Below, in pieces: positions 11,998 through 23,852 of a stretch of 64,000 bases of DNA (its first letter is position 1; the number at the start of each line of letters is the position of its first letter). This DNA comes from Pisolithus tinctorius. Lineage: Eukaryota > Basidiomycota > Agaricomycetes > Boletales > Pisolithaceae. A program made the translations under genes and the position numbers. A model generated the notes under the pieces. The model saw only the letters and a list, made by a program, of their open reading frames with translations. It had not been told where the DNA came from and did not search any database. The stretch lies in contig JANFAH010000099.1 in assembly GCA_024663395.1 (NCBI GenBank), positions 78,517-142,516 of the forward strand. Reading direction: 5' to 3'.

Positions 11998-12568
11998 GGG
12001 GGAAAAAAGGCAAACCGTTTAATCAAGCGTAAACCAGGAGATGCTTATAGTAGATAATGAAAACAAGCGCGTCCGCATGAGGGAGTAGTTTCCCTTGGTG
12101 GGCGACCCGAACATAACGAAAAAGGACTCAACTCACAGCAGCTGGGATTTATACAGTCTATGGGCTAGCTCCACCGTCACTACTGATTGGCCAAAGGCAG
12201 AGGGTTTGAGTTGTATGATGGAGAGGGAAGGTTGGATGGGGACAAAGACACGCGTGCGCGTGCGAAAGGACCCTACGCAGGTTTGACAATGACATGTCCA
12301 TCAATCCATTGCATGCCAGTGAATTGATGCCAGCAAACGTACCTAAAAGTCTCCGACAGTCTCTAAGACTCTAATACTGTCGCTGGTATGCCTCCAGGTC
12401 GTTCATAAGGCCAGCAATTTAGCGGACGGCCACTGCTGACCGACAATGTTTTTGCAATTTCCAACGGCAAACGGGTTATTTACAGTAACCGGCAAATAAC
12501 AATACCAGATGGAACCAAAATTTTTTCATGCACGTTCGACGTGCGCTTGGACAGTAATTTACACCCCT
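11998..12568. other. Intergenic region upstream of the kinase gene
   Basis: Contains the kinase promoter on its left side and the 3' flank of ADE13 on its right. Features seen are CAGCAGCTGGGATTTATACAG near 12136-12156, an alternating CG/TG tract (ACACGCGTGCGCGTGCG, about 12248-12264), and AT-rich DNA next to ADE13. No gene is visible. Confidence 0.45.
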
Positions 12569-14660
12569 TTAGACGTTTAACTCTACCCTGTCAGTCTTTG
12601 CAAGTGCTTCTTTCAGCTCCTCGTCCGCAAGAGCCGGCCCAACCCACTCCTTGAGGAACCTGTCCACCTGCTCTGGCGCCCGGCCGATAAATGTCGTTGG
12701 ATCTAGTAGCTGGTCTAGTTCATCCTTGATAGGATCGAAGTATGGGTCTCTTCTGACACGCTCAATCAGGTCGTTTTCACGTCCAAGGTTCTTCACTTGA
12801 TGCGCAGCTTCATGGGATAACACCTGTTCCACACCACCAAATCAATTACGTATGCAAGTTAGCATCGTCAGCGAATGCCTCGGACAGCACCATCCCCACT
12901 CACTCTAATCTTCTCGTGGGCCTCTTGCCTGTCACCTCCCTTTTTGACGATAGCCATGATCAAATTCTCCGTTGCCATGAATGGAAGTTCTTGCGCAATC
13001 CGTCGTGCAATCACGTTGGGGTATACCACTAACCCTTCCGAGACATTCCGCAACGTTGAGAGGACAATGTCTGCCGTTAAAAAGGCCTCTGGCAATGTCA
13101 CTCGACGATTCGCACTGTGAAAATGAATTAGCCTTCCTAGACCCCTCCTGTTAGTCTGATAGGAGAGAACTACCTATCATCCAACGTCCGTTCAAACCAC
13201 TGCACGCTGTACGTCATCAGTGCATTTTGATGCAGCACTTGCAGATGCCTTGATAAACTGCACACACGCTCACAGCGCATGGGATTGCGCTTGTACGCCA
13301 TCGCAGATGACCCAATCTGCGTGGTCTCGAACGGTTCTTCGACTTCCTAAATTCCTTATCAGAACCAAAGACAAGCTCGATTCCCCGTGCCAGGTGAACG
13401 AAAACTCCGACCTTGAGATTCGCCAACAGTCTTAAATCTGTCCCGATTTTGTGTGCAGTGGCACCCAAGGATGCTAACGGTGCCAGTACATCGATATCTA
13501 TCTTTCGCGAGTACGTTTGGCCGGTGACAGGATAGGCATATGGGAACCCGGAGAGCTTGGTCACTAGTCTGTCCAGCTCCTCCACTTTGTCATGGTCGCC
13601 ATCAAACAAAGCCAAGAAACTGGCCTGCGTGCCGGTCGTGCCTTTTACACCGCGGAAGCCAAGGTCATCACGTGCCCTTTTGATGTTGCGGAGATCCCAG
13701 AGCAGCTCCTATATCATCGTTTTCAAGGCAAGATTATGTTTCCCATGAGAGGTTGAACAGGGAAGTGAATACAGGAGCTTACCTGAATCCACAGGGTCGC
13801 ACGTTTTCCGACAGTGGTCAGTTGCGCAGGCTGGAAATGGGTAAAGCCGAGAGTTGGGAGGGCTCTGTTATCCTGTGCGAATACAGACAGCCGGGATATC
13901 AGGACGGCGAGCGATTTCAAGAGATACGTGAGGCCAGTACGGATGAATATCAAATCCGCATTGCTGTTCCATCCCATCATCCACATATCAGCAACCGAAC
14001 ACGAGTAGATAGACTAGTCTAAAGACGTACTCAGTCACGTAACAGGATGTAGCACCTAAACTGTGAAAGAGAGAGAGAGAAAACGTGTTTTCATATTATG
14101 GTGGCGAGTGGCGTTGTGAAGAAGGGAGCGTACTGAATGATTCCCGCTGCGGCAGGAGCAACTTGACCAAACGTATGGACGTGTGCCATAACATCGTGGC
14201 GGCGTTTCTTCTCCTCTTTAGCGGCAATGTCAAACTGCTCCGGGGTCAGGTCCTAAGAAGGTCAAATTAATGGAGGTTGCCCTCTTATACCCCACGCCTG
14301 ATACGGTGCGAAAAGGGGGTGGTGGCAAGAATGGCCCCTTTGGTTGCAATTGAACGTACCAGATTTGTTTTCATCTGTTCGATAGCTTCGTCGGTGATCG
14401 GTAGTCCGAGCTGCTTCTCAGCGATAGCGAGGTTTAGCCATAATTCTCTCCATGTCCGAGAACGTTTCTGAGAGAAACATTCTGTAAGATGATCGGATGG
14501 AAAGTACGAATGGAAAAACACGTACTGCAGGAGAGAAGAGGTTTGCCATGTCCTTGCTGGCATATCGGCTAGTTTACCGCGGTGGAGTTATCGGGGATGG
14601 ACCTTGACGAGTGAAAGCTAACCTCGATAAAGGGGTTTGGTACGTCTCAAGGGCGTCCAT
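12569..14660 (-). CDS. ADE13: Adenylosuccinate lyase
   Basis: Cleaves SAICAR and adenylosuccinate in purine synthesis (cytosolic homotetramer of the fumarase/aspartase superfamily). The start ATG at 14658-14660 gives [17 protein letters not shown] after the first intron. Further exons carry [20 protein letters not shown], then [11 protein letters not shown]...[20 protein letters not shown], then [13 protein letters not shown]...[13 protein letters not shown]. The superfamily signature [19 protein letters not shown] is read across 13270-13345, followed by [34 protein letters not shown] and the C-terminal tail ending ...[13 protein letters not shown] at 12569. About seven short introns are needed; all conserved blocks are present and no disabling change is seen. 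Transcription runs toward the kinase gene on the same strand. Confidence 0.92.
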
Positions 14661-16431
14661 TGTATCTGCCAGTTGGTCGATTTGGCCGCGATGCAAGTGT
14701 CTGCAAGCACTCGGGTAACTCGTCAAGCTTCAAGAGCCGTTCCCGGCCGAATTTTGAGTGAAGCTAATTGGAAAAAACGAAAGGTCTCCCGTTCCGACAA
14801 GTATCCCCAAAAAAGACTCCGGTTTGACAGCGTCTCCGTGACCGATAATCGATAGAACGATGTGGGTTAGTATTACAGCCAGTAATCGGACCAGATCATC
14901 AGTGGTGGGTCTCGCTAGCCGAGTCCTAGACAACCGTCTCACCTTGTGTTGGGTGCTTTCATTCGGCTGAATTCTTCGATTCGAAATTGAGTCCCTGCAC
15001 CATTTCACTGACGATCACACAGCAAGAATTCAACTCTGAACCCCTCCGGACTCAAACTGGATGCTCTGCATTCAGGGCGTCTCGAAGCACTCCGAGGCTT
15101 CCGGCTGCACTGGTTGGTTGTCTTGTAGCCGCAAACATTCTCTGAAACTTCTGTTTCAGCTGCGTCGTAACATACCGTTTGCCTGATGACCAGAACCTCT
15201 GCGCAGTCACAACAAGAAGAACCTTGGTATCGTATTGGATATTCCACGGCAGCTAGAAGCCTCATTCAGAACGCTCCCATATCCTTTTGGACGCTCTCGA
15301 ATTCCATGAAAGCAACTATGTAGCGGGACGTCGCGAGGGTAACGTACAGCACAGGCCAGGTATTCATAATTCCCTTCACAGTGCCAAGTTTCTCTCATCT
15401 CCGCCTTCATATCGCTGGCAGTTCCGCAACCTTACCTGGCAACCTTTCGCGCGTCGTCTCCTGTCGTTTCGAACCAACTTGCGTGGTGGGTGTCAACGCA
15501 CAATATAATATCACAGGGGCTCGCAGCATGTATATTTTCGTGTGTACATGCGCATTGTACCCCACTTCAACATCGTGACCTATGGGTCACGACGTCATAC
15601 CATTCTATTTATCGAAAAATGTTCTTGGGGTACCCTGGTGTCCTCGGCGTTGCGAATACTAGTCAGGGCATGTAAGAAGATCCAAGGCCAATGTGACCAC
15701 TCGTCCCTGCGATTTACTCCCATGCTCGGCCACCATCATTCGGATCTAATAGAGCTTGCTGTACCAAGAGGGTTTCCACTCCGAAATCTAGGCTTTGATG
15801 CGTAAGCAAAGCTGTTTCATGTGTCGGCACCACTTTGCAGCAGAAATAGCTCTCTCGCCCTTACTACCGTGGGCATTCCTACTGCATTTTCCGCTGTCGA
15901 TGCTGCGAGCACCAGCAATCTAGACTTGGACTGAAATGGGATGTGGCATCCATTCGTCGCCGGCCGTCACACGCCGAAGGCGTCCTGGGGTGGGTTGTTC
16001 TCATTTCAGTTCCATCGATCAGGGTCTCGCTCATAATTCTTACTTGGGGGGCTCGCTCTGCCTGTGGAGCCAAGTTAGCCACTTACAGAGTGCAGGGTCA
16101 GGGTCTTTGTACGTGTATGTTATACGGACAATACAGAAAAGCGATGCACGTGTCATAGACTCTTAATGCTTTTCTTGCTGCTCTGTTTTGCTAGGTAAAA
16201 TTGGTATCTGCGTGTACAGGCGTAAAGTGAATGTGCAAAGGTACGGCGAATGCATATGTCTTTAGAGGAGGAAGCGAACTTCGCCAGCAATAATATAACG
16301 TCTCGATTAACGAGAGTCCGGATCGGTGCTGTAAGACCACGGACCAGCGCGACCATCCGAGTGAACGTTCTCTGGTTAACGCTGTCGGCCAGCAGAACGG
16401 AGAGGCCGAAAACAATGGAACGTGAGAACGT
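14661..16431. other. Long intergenic region, no supported gene
   Basis: About 1.8 kb between ADE13 and the next gene. Frames of 60-92 codons occur on both strands but none carries a recognisable domain, a consistent exon structure or a signal peptide. Base composition is like the neighbouring genes. It must include the ADE13 promoter next to 14661. Confidence 0.5.
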
Positions 16432-17562
16432 TCACATGAACGTAGCTGCTCGTATCGGTGGACGAGGTGTCGGAGCAACACCGTCGGGCTGCCCAGACAT
16501 TTGAATTTGTCCTTCATGCTGTGCTTTGAGGAGGTTCCCAACTCCTACCGCAATTGCCCCTACAGCTTGGGCAACTCCAGAGGCTAAGACTGTACCTCCG
16601 CTTATTGCAGGGATGGCAGGCAACGTTCCTGCGGTAATAAGGACCGCACTTAGCGTTGTCATCGCTTTGGGATGTTCGGCAGTGAGGAAATTGAGCGCTT
16701 GGCAAGCGTTCAGCAGCCACGTCGGAACGTTGGATACAGTAGTTACTGCTACACTCCGATTAGAATCAGGTTCAAACCGGGCATGATTAACACTTACCAT
16801 TGTTGGTTTCACCATTGTTTCCAGGAACGATGGCTCCTGGAGTGGTTGCTATCATTGGAAGAGGTGGGGATGATGACGACGGAGCAGTGGCGACTGCAGG
16901 ACCCGTCGTGTTCGCACGCTGCGGTGAGCGGTGCTTGAATGCAGAGGTAGCAACATTTACCGCGGTTTCGGAGAGCATCTTAACCGGGTTTGGTCGATCT
17001 TTTGGAGGGGGTTGAGGAGGGTCGGCTCTAACAATCTCGATAACCTCCTTCTCTTTCGAAGATGCTGACGACGTCGAGCGAGTGCTACTCTTGGAGGAGG
17101 ATCGTCGACGAGTTAGCCAGAAAGTTCCAAGATGGGAGGATTTCTGCTGGACCTCCACAGGGGTCGTTGCATGCATATCGATTTCCCCTAATACAGGACG
17201 ATCGGCGTTAGTAATGCCCAAAACGACGTCTAACCAAAGAAAGCGGACAACTTACAACCCATATTCTTCATTGCAATCTTAAATTTCTTCCAACTCCAAC
17301 GGTACTTGCCCCCGTTCATCTGAGCCATGACATTCTTTAACTCTACCAAACGCGCTTTGGCTTTGTCGCCGAGGTAGTGCTGGGCAACCTTATGCCAGTA
17401 CTCCTCCGGCACCTTGCGTTCGACACAACCAGCTCTAATTTTCTCGAGCCAGTCGTCTACGGACATGTCCCGCTTGGAATCTCCGTAGAACATGGGAGGG
17501 TTCTCCCATCCTTCGTAGATTGGGCTAAGATCGAACTCCTTGATCTTGAAAGCTTCGAGCAT
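16432..17562 (-). CDS. Conserved Agaricomycete-type protein of unknown function
   Basis: Three exons. Exon 1 starts at 17562 (MLEAFKIKEFDLSPIYEGWE) with a compact charged domain of about 100 aa (...DDWLEKIRAGCVERKVPEEYW, then GGKYRWSWKKFKIAMKNMG). A GTAAGT intron of about 68 nt with a TACTAAC branch site joins it to a Ser/Pro-rich middle exon beginning EIDMHATTPVEV. A second intron with donor GTAAGT leads to exon 3, which has VPTWLLNACQALNFLTAEHPKAM followed by a hydrophobic Gly/Ala-rich stretch (ILASGVAQAVGAIAVGVGN-like) that could be a membrane or pore-like helix, ending at 16432. The arrangement of an N-terminal charged domain, linker and C-terminal hydrophobic helix matches a family I know only as uncharacterised in mushroom-forming fungi. 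No function is inferred. Confidence 0.7.
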
Positions 17563-20196
17563 CTCTTCAGTTTTCAGATGACTTCAGAAAGAAACAGGAA
17601 AGGAGCACGGGAAACGACGATTGTAGCGTAGTCGGTTGGACGGAAAACGGAATGCTTGCTAACACCCTGAAGAATGCATGGCTTTTAAAGCCCACTGCGG
17701 ACTTCAAGCACGCACACGGCAACCTCGCGGCCCTCTCATAAGCCATTTGACTCCGGGGCAATCATATGAAGAATTGAACAGGGGCGGCGTAAGGGGGTCT
17801 TGCAAAGGCCAGATCGGCGATTGGGCCTGTGACACAGACACCACCACCAACAGGGTGTGAATCTGGAACGAGGCAAGTGGACAGCACGATTAACACGAGG
17901 CAACACTCGAAACCAGCGGCACAGCGTTGTCAACTTCCAGAGCCGATTCAGCCGGCCCAAACCGAGCTGTAGTCCACGAGGCAGAATTTAGGTACAAAGT
18001 TAGAAGTCCCAGATGGTGTGCGTTTCATCTGTGCTTTCGTCTGCTGTTCACGGTGTAACAGATGGCGTTAAATCTGCTAAGGGAGTCGACCGCACATTGC
18101 GGTGATATTACGGAACTGCTTGTGCATGTTTTCATTGAGCGATATTTCCATCGAAGGATGGACGGGGAACTACCACAGCTCGATCGTTGCCGGTTGTCGG
18201 CTGGTGGCCTTGCTTGCAGCGGATCAACTACCGAAAGCGCTGCAGTTATTTCATAACAGACAAGAATGAGGGACCGGTTGCTGTCACGAGGTCCTTGGGT
18301 CGGGATGATTGGTGTGCCGTAAATGGAGCTGGTCGGTGGGCAAGTAGACCTAAGTGGAGAAAAATCAGCAATTGTCGTAGACGAATCTTGAAAAGTTGAC
18401 AATATCAGGTGTCACTGCGCGATATGTCAAGACGTACCCCGAAAACTGTGGGCGCATCAAGTCTGTGGTAGAAAGTTCGTATCGTTCCTCGATCATCATA
18501 TTTAAATCTTGGCAGCCGGGGCGAGGGTAGGGTGTTCCAGATTTATCTGCCATTCTAGCACGCCCTAGGGCAAGGGCCGAAATGATGGACAACTCAAAAA
18601 GAAATTCTGAAGTGACCAAGTCAAGTTTGAAGTGAACCGGGTCCCTTAGGATCGCAGTGCGGCGTCCGATAATCAGCTGAATTCGTTTCCAATGTTCGCA
18701 GCCTTTCAGGTCCCTGCGTAGTGCACAAATGCCGTCGCCCCGGTTTGCGAGTGCCGAGCTCAGCCATGAAGACAAGTCAAGCTGGGAACGTCGATGCGTC
18801 GCATTCTCTCCGTCTACACTTGCCGCGTGCGTTCGTTACGCGTGACGGTACGGTACTGTGCATGCTTCGATGTCAATTAGCAAAGCTGCCACACCAAATA
18901 TCAAAGCTTCATGGAGTCAACACACGCCTTAGCAACCTACAGAAACCAATTGGAAGCGAGTCATGCACAACGTTTCCGTTGAACCTGAGTCGTTCCAAGG
19001 GTCGTCGCATGGAGATGCAATGCCGGTCAGAGGATATCCACGCTGGGCTTGAAGTACACGACGCTTAAATGACGCCTCCGTTGGGGTCCTTGAGTGTCGC
19101 CGAAAGTGAGGTATCAGAATAGCATTTGCCGTGCGTTGGAGGTATGCCAGCTGCAGGGTGGCGATTGTCAGTGGTTGGAGCGCGATAGTTTCCGCGGCGA
19201 GGAGCCTGCATGTGGGGCAGTGGAGAGAGCACGAATGTGTAATGAAGTGAAGAGTGAACGTCTTGTGTTCTTCTGTATTTCCAGACCACTGACACAAGAC
19301 AAGCATGACATCTTCGTTTTGCAGGGCCGCGACACGCGACCACCCTGACACAGCGCTGTTATGGCAACGATGCATGGAGCATCGTTCCGAGTCGATTGTT
19401 TGCGGTCATCTGGCGGATCAGTAGTATGAAGCCAAAGGTAGTTCGCCTTCTTGGCACGTCATAGGTACACAGATATGCCAAACGCGAGTTTCGTTCCAGC
19501 CCAGAGGTATGCGGCTGCTCCCCCTGAACGCTCTGCCTCTTTTGGAAACCCCCTAGCATGCAGTGTCGGGAAAGGAGACTTGTCTTACGCCTCCAACAGT
19601 CGCCATATCCAAATGCTCCATAAATTACTCATGCCTGAACTCATGTATCTTTTAGTTCAGAAATCAGCCAATGTGTACTGCATCCGTCAGACTCAGACAA
19701 TCACCTACAGTATCTCACAGGTCCAAGAATTGCTTTATCACGCGTCTGAAGCTGCTTGTGAACTGTTGGATTCAGCTTCAGCGGTTACCATCAATGCCTA
19801 TGTAAGCGTACGCTTACCACTAACATGCCACATGCCACTCACACTATCGACGTCGCTCATGCTAACACGTCACACTATCACACCTCCTATTGCGCTTTTG
19901 TCCGAGCATGCAGATCCCTCCTGTGTTGCGCTGTTTGGACTCTGAGGGTATATATATGTACTGGTGCTGTCTGTGTTCACGGGTCATATCTTCTTTCTCC
20001 CGTTTCTCTCTCTCTCTGTTGGTCACCTGTATCAGCGTATACGCTTGATCACTTAATATCACACGCCTGTCCACGTTCTGTCGTTGTTGTGGGCTGTTTG
20101 AGTGTGAGTAAATTCACATTCCCAACCTTTCAATACTCACCTCTATTCAGCTGCTGAATCCTGTCACTTGCAAGGACCGGCCACTTGCCGATTTAT

Positions 20197-20229
20197 GGGT
20201 CCGAGTTGCTCGCGAAGCAACTTGGACCA
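20197..20229. repeat. Hairpin-forming inverted repeat
   Basis: The arms GGGTCCGAGTTGCT and AGCAACTTGGACCA are complementary at 13 of 14 positions around a 5-base loop CGCGA. It lies in gene-poor DNA, with no open frame of note on either side. Possible origins are a terminal-repeat remnant or a structured RNA; nothing in the sequence decides. Confidence 0.6.
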
Positions 20230-20848
20230 ATAAACGACGAGTGTTTCGAAACAAAAGTGACTTCTACATTTTGCGTATTATGCCTCGAGGTGGATTCCAT
20301 GGACTTGCAAGCTATTGTCTTATTCAGTGCATCTGCAAAATGACCCCGACGTAAGCCACTGCCCATGTATCTCCCAACCACTGATTTTCCATATGCCGTA
20401 TAGTTGATAAAGTTGACACCGAGGATCTTGTCCACGTGTGGGTGACCAATTGACGCAGGGCAGATTTTCCTCTACACCTTCGAAAACTGATCGGGAAGCC
20501 CCTTCAAGAGTCGGAGAAGATGCCGCTTACAGAGGCCATACCTAATACTCCCAGTTACTCGGGAAGTGCCGCCTGCGTCGCGCTAACCTTGCTTTTGCCA
20601 TGCTTGCGTCTTACTTACCGGCTTTCACAGGTTCCATGTAGTACTAGAATAAGGCCGTTTTGCACGGCAGGCACCTTGTTTACCGCGCTCGCACCCGTAC
20701 GCAAAGCAACAGACAGGAACATGCTGGACTGTGACGAAATCGAGCCCGTTCACCCACTTCGGAGTCGCGGAGCAGCGGAGTACAGTGCTGAGACCCAAAA
20801 TATGATAATTGCGGCTGACCAAAAAAACGTTACAAATTTCGGGGTGGA

Positions 20849-20870
20849 GTGACCTTGTAAACAAGGTGAC
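20849..20870. repeat. Palindrome GTGACCTTGTAAACAAGGTG
   Basis: A near-perfect palindrome of 22 bp. Close relatives occur at 42,792-42,813 (opposite strand, 20 of 22 bases by eye) and, with an insertion in the centre, at 1693-1723. All three lie outside recognisable genes, which suggests a shared mobile-element terminus or footprint. Confidence 0.5.
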
Positions 20871-20879
20871 TGTCGAATT

Positions 20880-21090
20880 TTCTGTCGAGTTCTCACAGTT
20901 GTCCATCGGGCGCCTAAGATGTATTCTCGCTGTCGGACACTACAATAAGGTATGTTGAGTTCTCGCAGTTGTGTGTTCAATGCATATGATGTATTCTCGC
21001 TGATGGACTGTACAATAGACTTTTCTGTCGAGTTCCCGCAGTTGTGCATTGGTCGCTAATGAAGTATTCTCGGTATTGGACCCTTGGACC
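20880..21090. repeat. Three-copy tandem repeat of about 72 bp
   Basis: Units begin at GAGTTCTC/GAGTTCCC (20,887; 20,957; 21,030), giving periods of 70 and 73 bp. Each unit contains a CAGTTGT-type block, an AAGATGTATTCTCG-like block and a GGACnnTACAATA-like block; the units have diverged. No coding potential. Confidence 0.65.
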
Positions 21091-21497
21091 CTCAATGTTC
21101 ACACGGAGGTCCGGAAATGGAAAGAATTTCTGTGGTGAGTTGGCTCCCACGCAATTATGACCCCGGTAGAAACCTTGCTTGCAAGGCAACTAGGCCTTAT
21201 TCTGAGTGCCCGGATGTGTCTTGACTTACCACTATCATGGACATCTCAGTGATCGACTGCCAGTGGCACGACGGCGACAGGGGTAGCAGCGATGGGGGAA
21301 GCGTCGCGTTGTCTGCGCGTGTAAGGTATCAACAATCACGCCGACAAGAGACACGAAGAACTACAAATACAGTGCATTGTATCGTCATCGTAAGTAGACC
21401 AATCATCATCTGCAATGCCTATCAAGTCAGCGCTATCTCTTAAACTGCCCGTCCGATCGAAGCTGGGAATAACTACTGTACATGATTCTGGGGACCC

Positions 21498-23640
21498 TCA
21501 CGCCTGGCAGCACACTTCTCGTTTTCCACTGCCATCTCGTAAAGATCTACCGGGGGTGGGCTCTGAAAACAAGAAATACTTCTTGATTCCATACATGATC
21601 TGTTTGATCCCGTAAATAGCATGTGTCTTGGCGGGTATCGAGAAGACTTGATCCAGTTCCTCGAGAGTTTTTCCCTTGGTCTCCCGCACGAACAGGAGGA
21701 TGAGAACCCAAAGAATCATGCACCATGCCGCATACCACCCAAAAGCACCTTGAGGTTTGAATGCATTTGACATCGAGGGCCACGTGACGGATAGCGTGAA
21801 ATTCCAGAACCATGTCGTTGCCGTTGCAAAGGACATGCCAATATCTCGAATATACAAGGGGAACGCCTCGGCGGAGTAGACGAATGGAACGGGCCTTCTC
21901 CAGGAGAATAGAATATAGTAAAGAGATCTTGAAGAACGTGAGTTATTGGGATGCCTGTAAATGCCGGGAGCTTACACATTCCTATGGTGACAACCCGCAA
22001 GCCGTCCATTCTTAGAAGTAATCCAGGAAAGCAGATCCGGTTATCAATAAACAGATGGCCATGCACGGGGAAAGTGGTCAGGAGTAATTACGGCGTCCAA
22101 AGGTATCAATCTACCGGATGGATCAATGAAACACCATGCAACTACTTCATAAGTGAACCCACCGTGAAGACAGCGGGGAGAGCGAATAGCCAGTTCAAGG
22201 CCCCAAAGCCGAGCGACGCTGCCAGGGCGGCAGGGTCTGAGAAGCCCGACTGGGAGAATATATTTGATGAATAGTATGCTATAAAAAACGATGAGACTAC
22301 GGCCAAAAAAGGATGGAATCAGACGCGCCGATCACGTTTACCCCGCAGAATTGTTGAGCAAACATAACTATCCAACTTGCCAACGCCGCGTTCCTGTTCC
22401 GTGGAATCGTGAACATTTCTACCACACGATTCCTGCCTTTTTTCATCTCGTTTTCTGCTTCCAACAAGACATGGATATAATACAAATCACGCGCAGCCTG
22501 CACGCGCGAAAAACGAAGGCGACAGAGTTCATTGAAGGCGTCCTCGTAGCGACCCTTACTGATCAGCCAACGAGGAGACTCCGGTGCAAATGGGGCTTGT
22601 AGGCAGACTATCAGCCCAGGGATACCTGCAGCGGCGAGCATCAAGCGCCAGTTGAGACCTTCGATACCACCTCGATTTGGAATATAGTAGAAGGCAAGAT
22701 CAACCAAAGTGCCCAGAAAGATGCCAAACGCTGTCCACATTTGCCACATCATGACAAGTGCTCCACGGATTGCGGCCGGGGAACATTCTGCAGCATACAC
22801 TGGGACTGTTGCAGACTTTGGACCAATGCCGACACCAAGGAAAAATCTTGCGATGAAGAGATGCCACCAGCTACCAGTCAAGGCAGACCAGACACAGGTG
22901 ACGAATGAGATCAACAAGTGACGAATATGGTCTTCCTCCGTCCAAGCCATTGGTTCATTGGATAGGTCAACCAGCATGAAAATGTTGCGCAGGCATCTGG
23001 GTCCGGGAGCATAAGCGTGTGGGATGGGAAACGTGGTACCATGGCCTACAGATACGGTGCAGAATTAACGACACCAACCAACCACTTTCACGACTTGGGA
23101 GCGCTAAAGTTTGATTAGGAAGTGGCGGAAAAATGAGGCATAAAACGTACCACTAGCAGAGTAAATACCAAATTGTTTGGCGTACAGTAGTTGAGCGCCA
23201 TTGACCACAGTTTCATCCATGCCCTGGATTGCAGCAGCCAGTGAGGACATAACAACCACCTGTGTAGCGTTAGGTAATTGATGCTGCCGCGTCCGTCAAG
23301 TACGAGACCCACGTAGTAGAGCGCGCCAGTTTGAGACCACTTGTGTGCACCTCGTCCTCCAAACACTTGATATCTGTGTCCGAATAGATACTATAGCGCT
23401 TGTAGGCTGTGAACATGCACAGTCAATGACAAGGGAGCAAGGACAACGAAGCATGTAGTCACCTTGAGAGTCCTGGGCGAGAAGAGCACCTTTTTTCAAT
23501 TCGCCAAGTATATGCATCAACCCCCTTTCTCGAGCGAATATTTCGACCTCCGTCATAAGGTGCTCATGAGCAATACCCCGCAGCGGGTTTTCCAAGTTCA
23601 GGGTGACACCTCTGAGCTCCGATCAGACTATGTATCATCA
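21498..23640 (-). pseudogene. Decayed MFS sugar transporter gene
   Basis: The minus strand holds a nearly complete major-facilitator sugar-transporter coding sequence broken by small indels. Recognisable blocks in order: NPLRGIAHEHLMTEVEIFARE, HKWSQTGALYY, then AIQGMDETVVNGAQLLYAKQ, CWLTYPMNQWLGRRKTIFV, WWHLFIARFFLGVGIGPKSA, VPVYAAECSPAAIRGALVMM, GLNWRLMLAAAGIPGLIVCL, ESPRWLISKGRYEDAF, MFAQQFCGVNVI, and the C-terminal ETKGKTLEELDQVFS. Frame must be changed near 23,350, near 22,930, twice near 22,110 and near 21,885 to follow the family, while several normal introns remain. The intact transporter at 43.6-45.9 kb belongs to a different MFS subfamily and is not its source. Confidence 0.82.
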
Positions 23641-23823
23641 GCAGAAGGGGTTTCTGGCACGAACCCTATACATCTTGTGCGCCTGCCTGACTGCGGGAAA
23701 CATCCACGTTGATTGTACATACGCTCGTCATGCGTGACGTCGATACGTGAACCTGAGCCATAGGCGTTGAACATCGTCAGCAGCGACGAGGGGACTCGAG
23801 GCATGCAATGATGAGGTGACACC

Positions 23824-23852
23824 ACGGGAAAGGGAAAGGGAAAGGGAAAGGG
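23824..23852. repeat. (GGGAAA)n microsatellite
   Basis: Five near-perfect tandem GGGAAA/GGAAAG hexamers. It sits upstream of the decayed MFS gene in DNA without a gene. Confidence 0.8.

Larger units (their letters stand above)
17563..21497. other. Long gene-poor region with short repeats
   Basis: Nearly 4 kb with no convincing coding gene. Short open frames on both strands (longest about 164 codons at 19,451-19,945 on the plus strand) show no domain or splice-consistent partner. Items seen are a hairpin at 20,197-20,229, a palindrome at 20,849-20,870, a threefold tandem repeat of about 72 bp at 20,880-21,090, and a pyrimidine tract near 19,990-20,015. Confidence 0.45.

Noticed and set aside
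19451..19945. 164-codon plus-strand frame as a gene
   Set aside because: No domain, no splice partner, no homologue recognised; overlaps structured non-coding repeats nearby.
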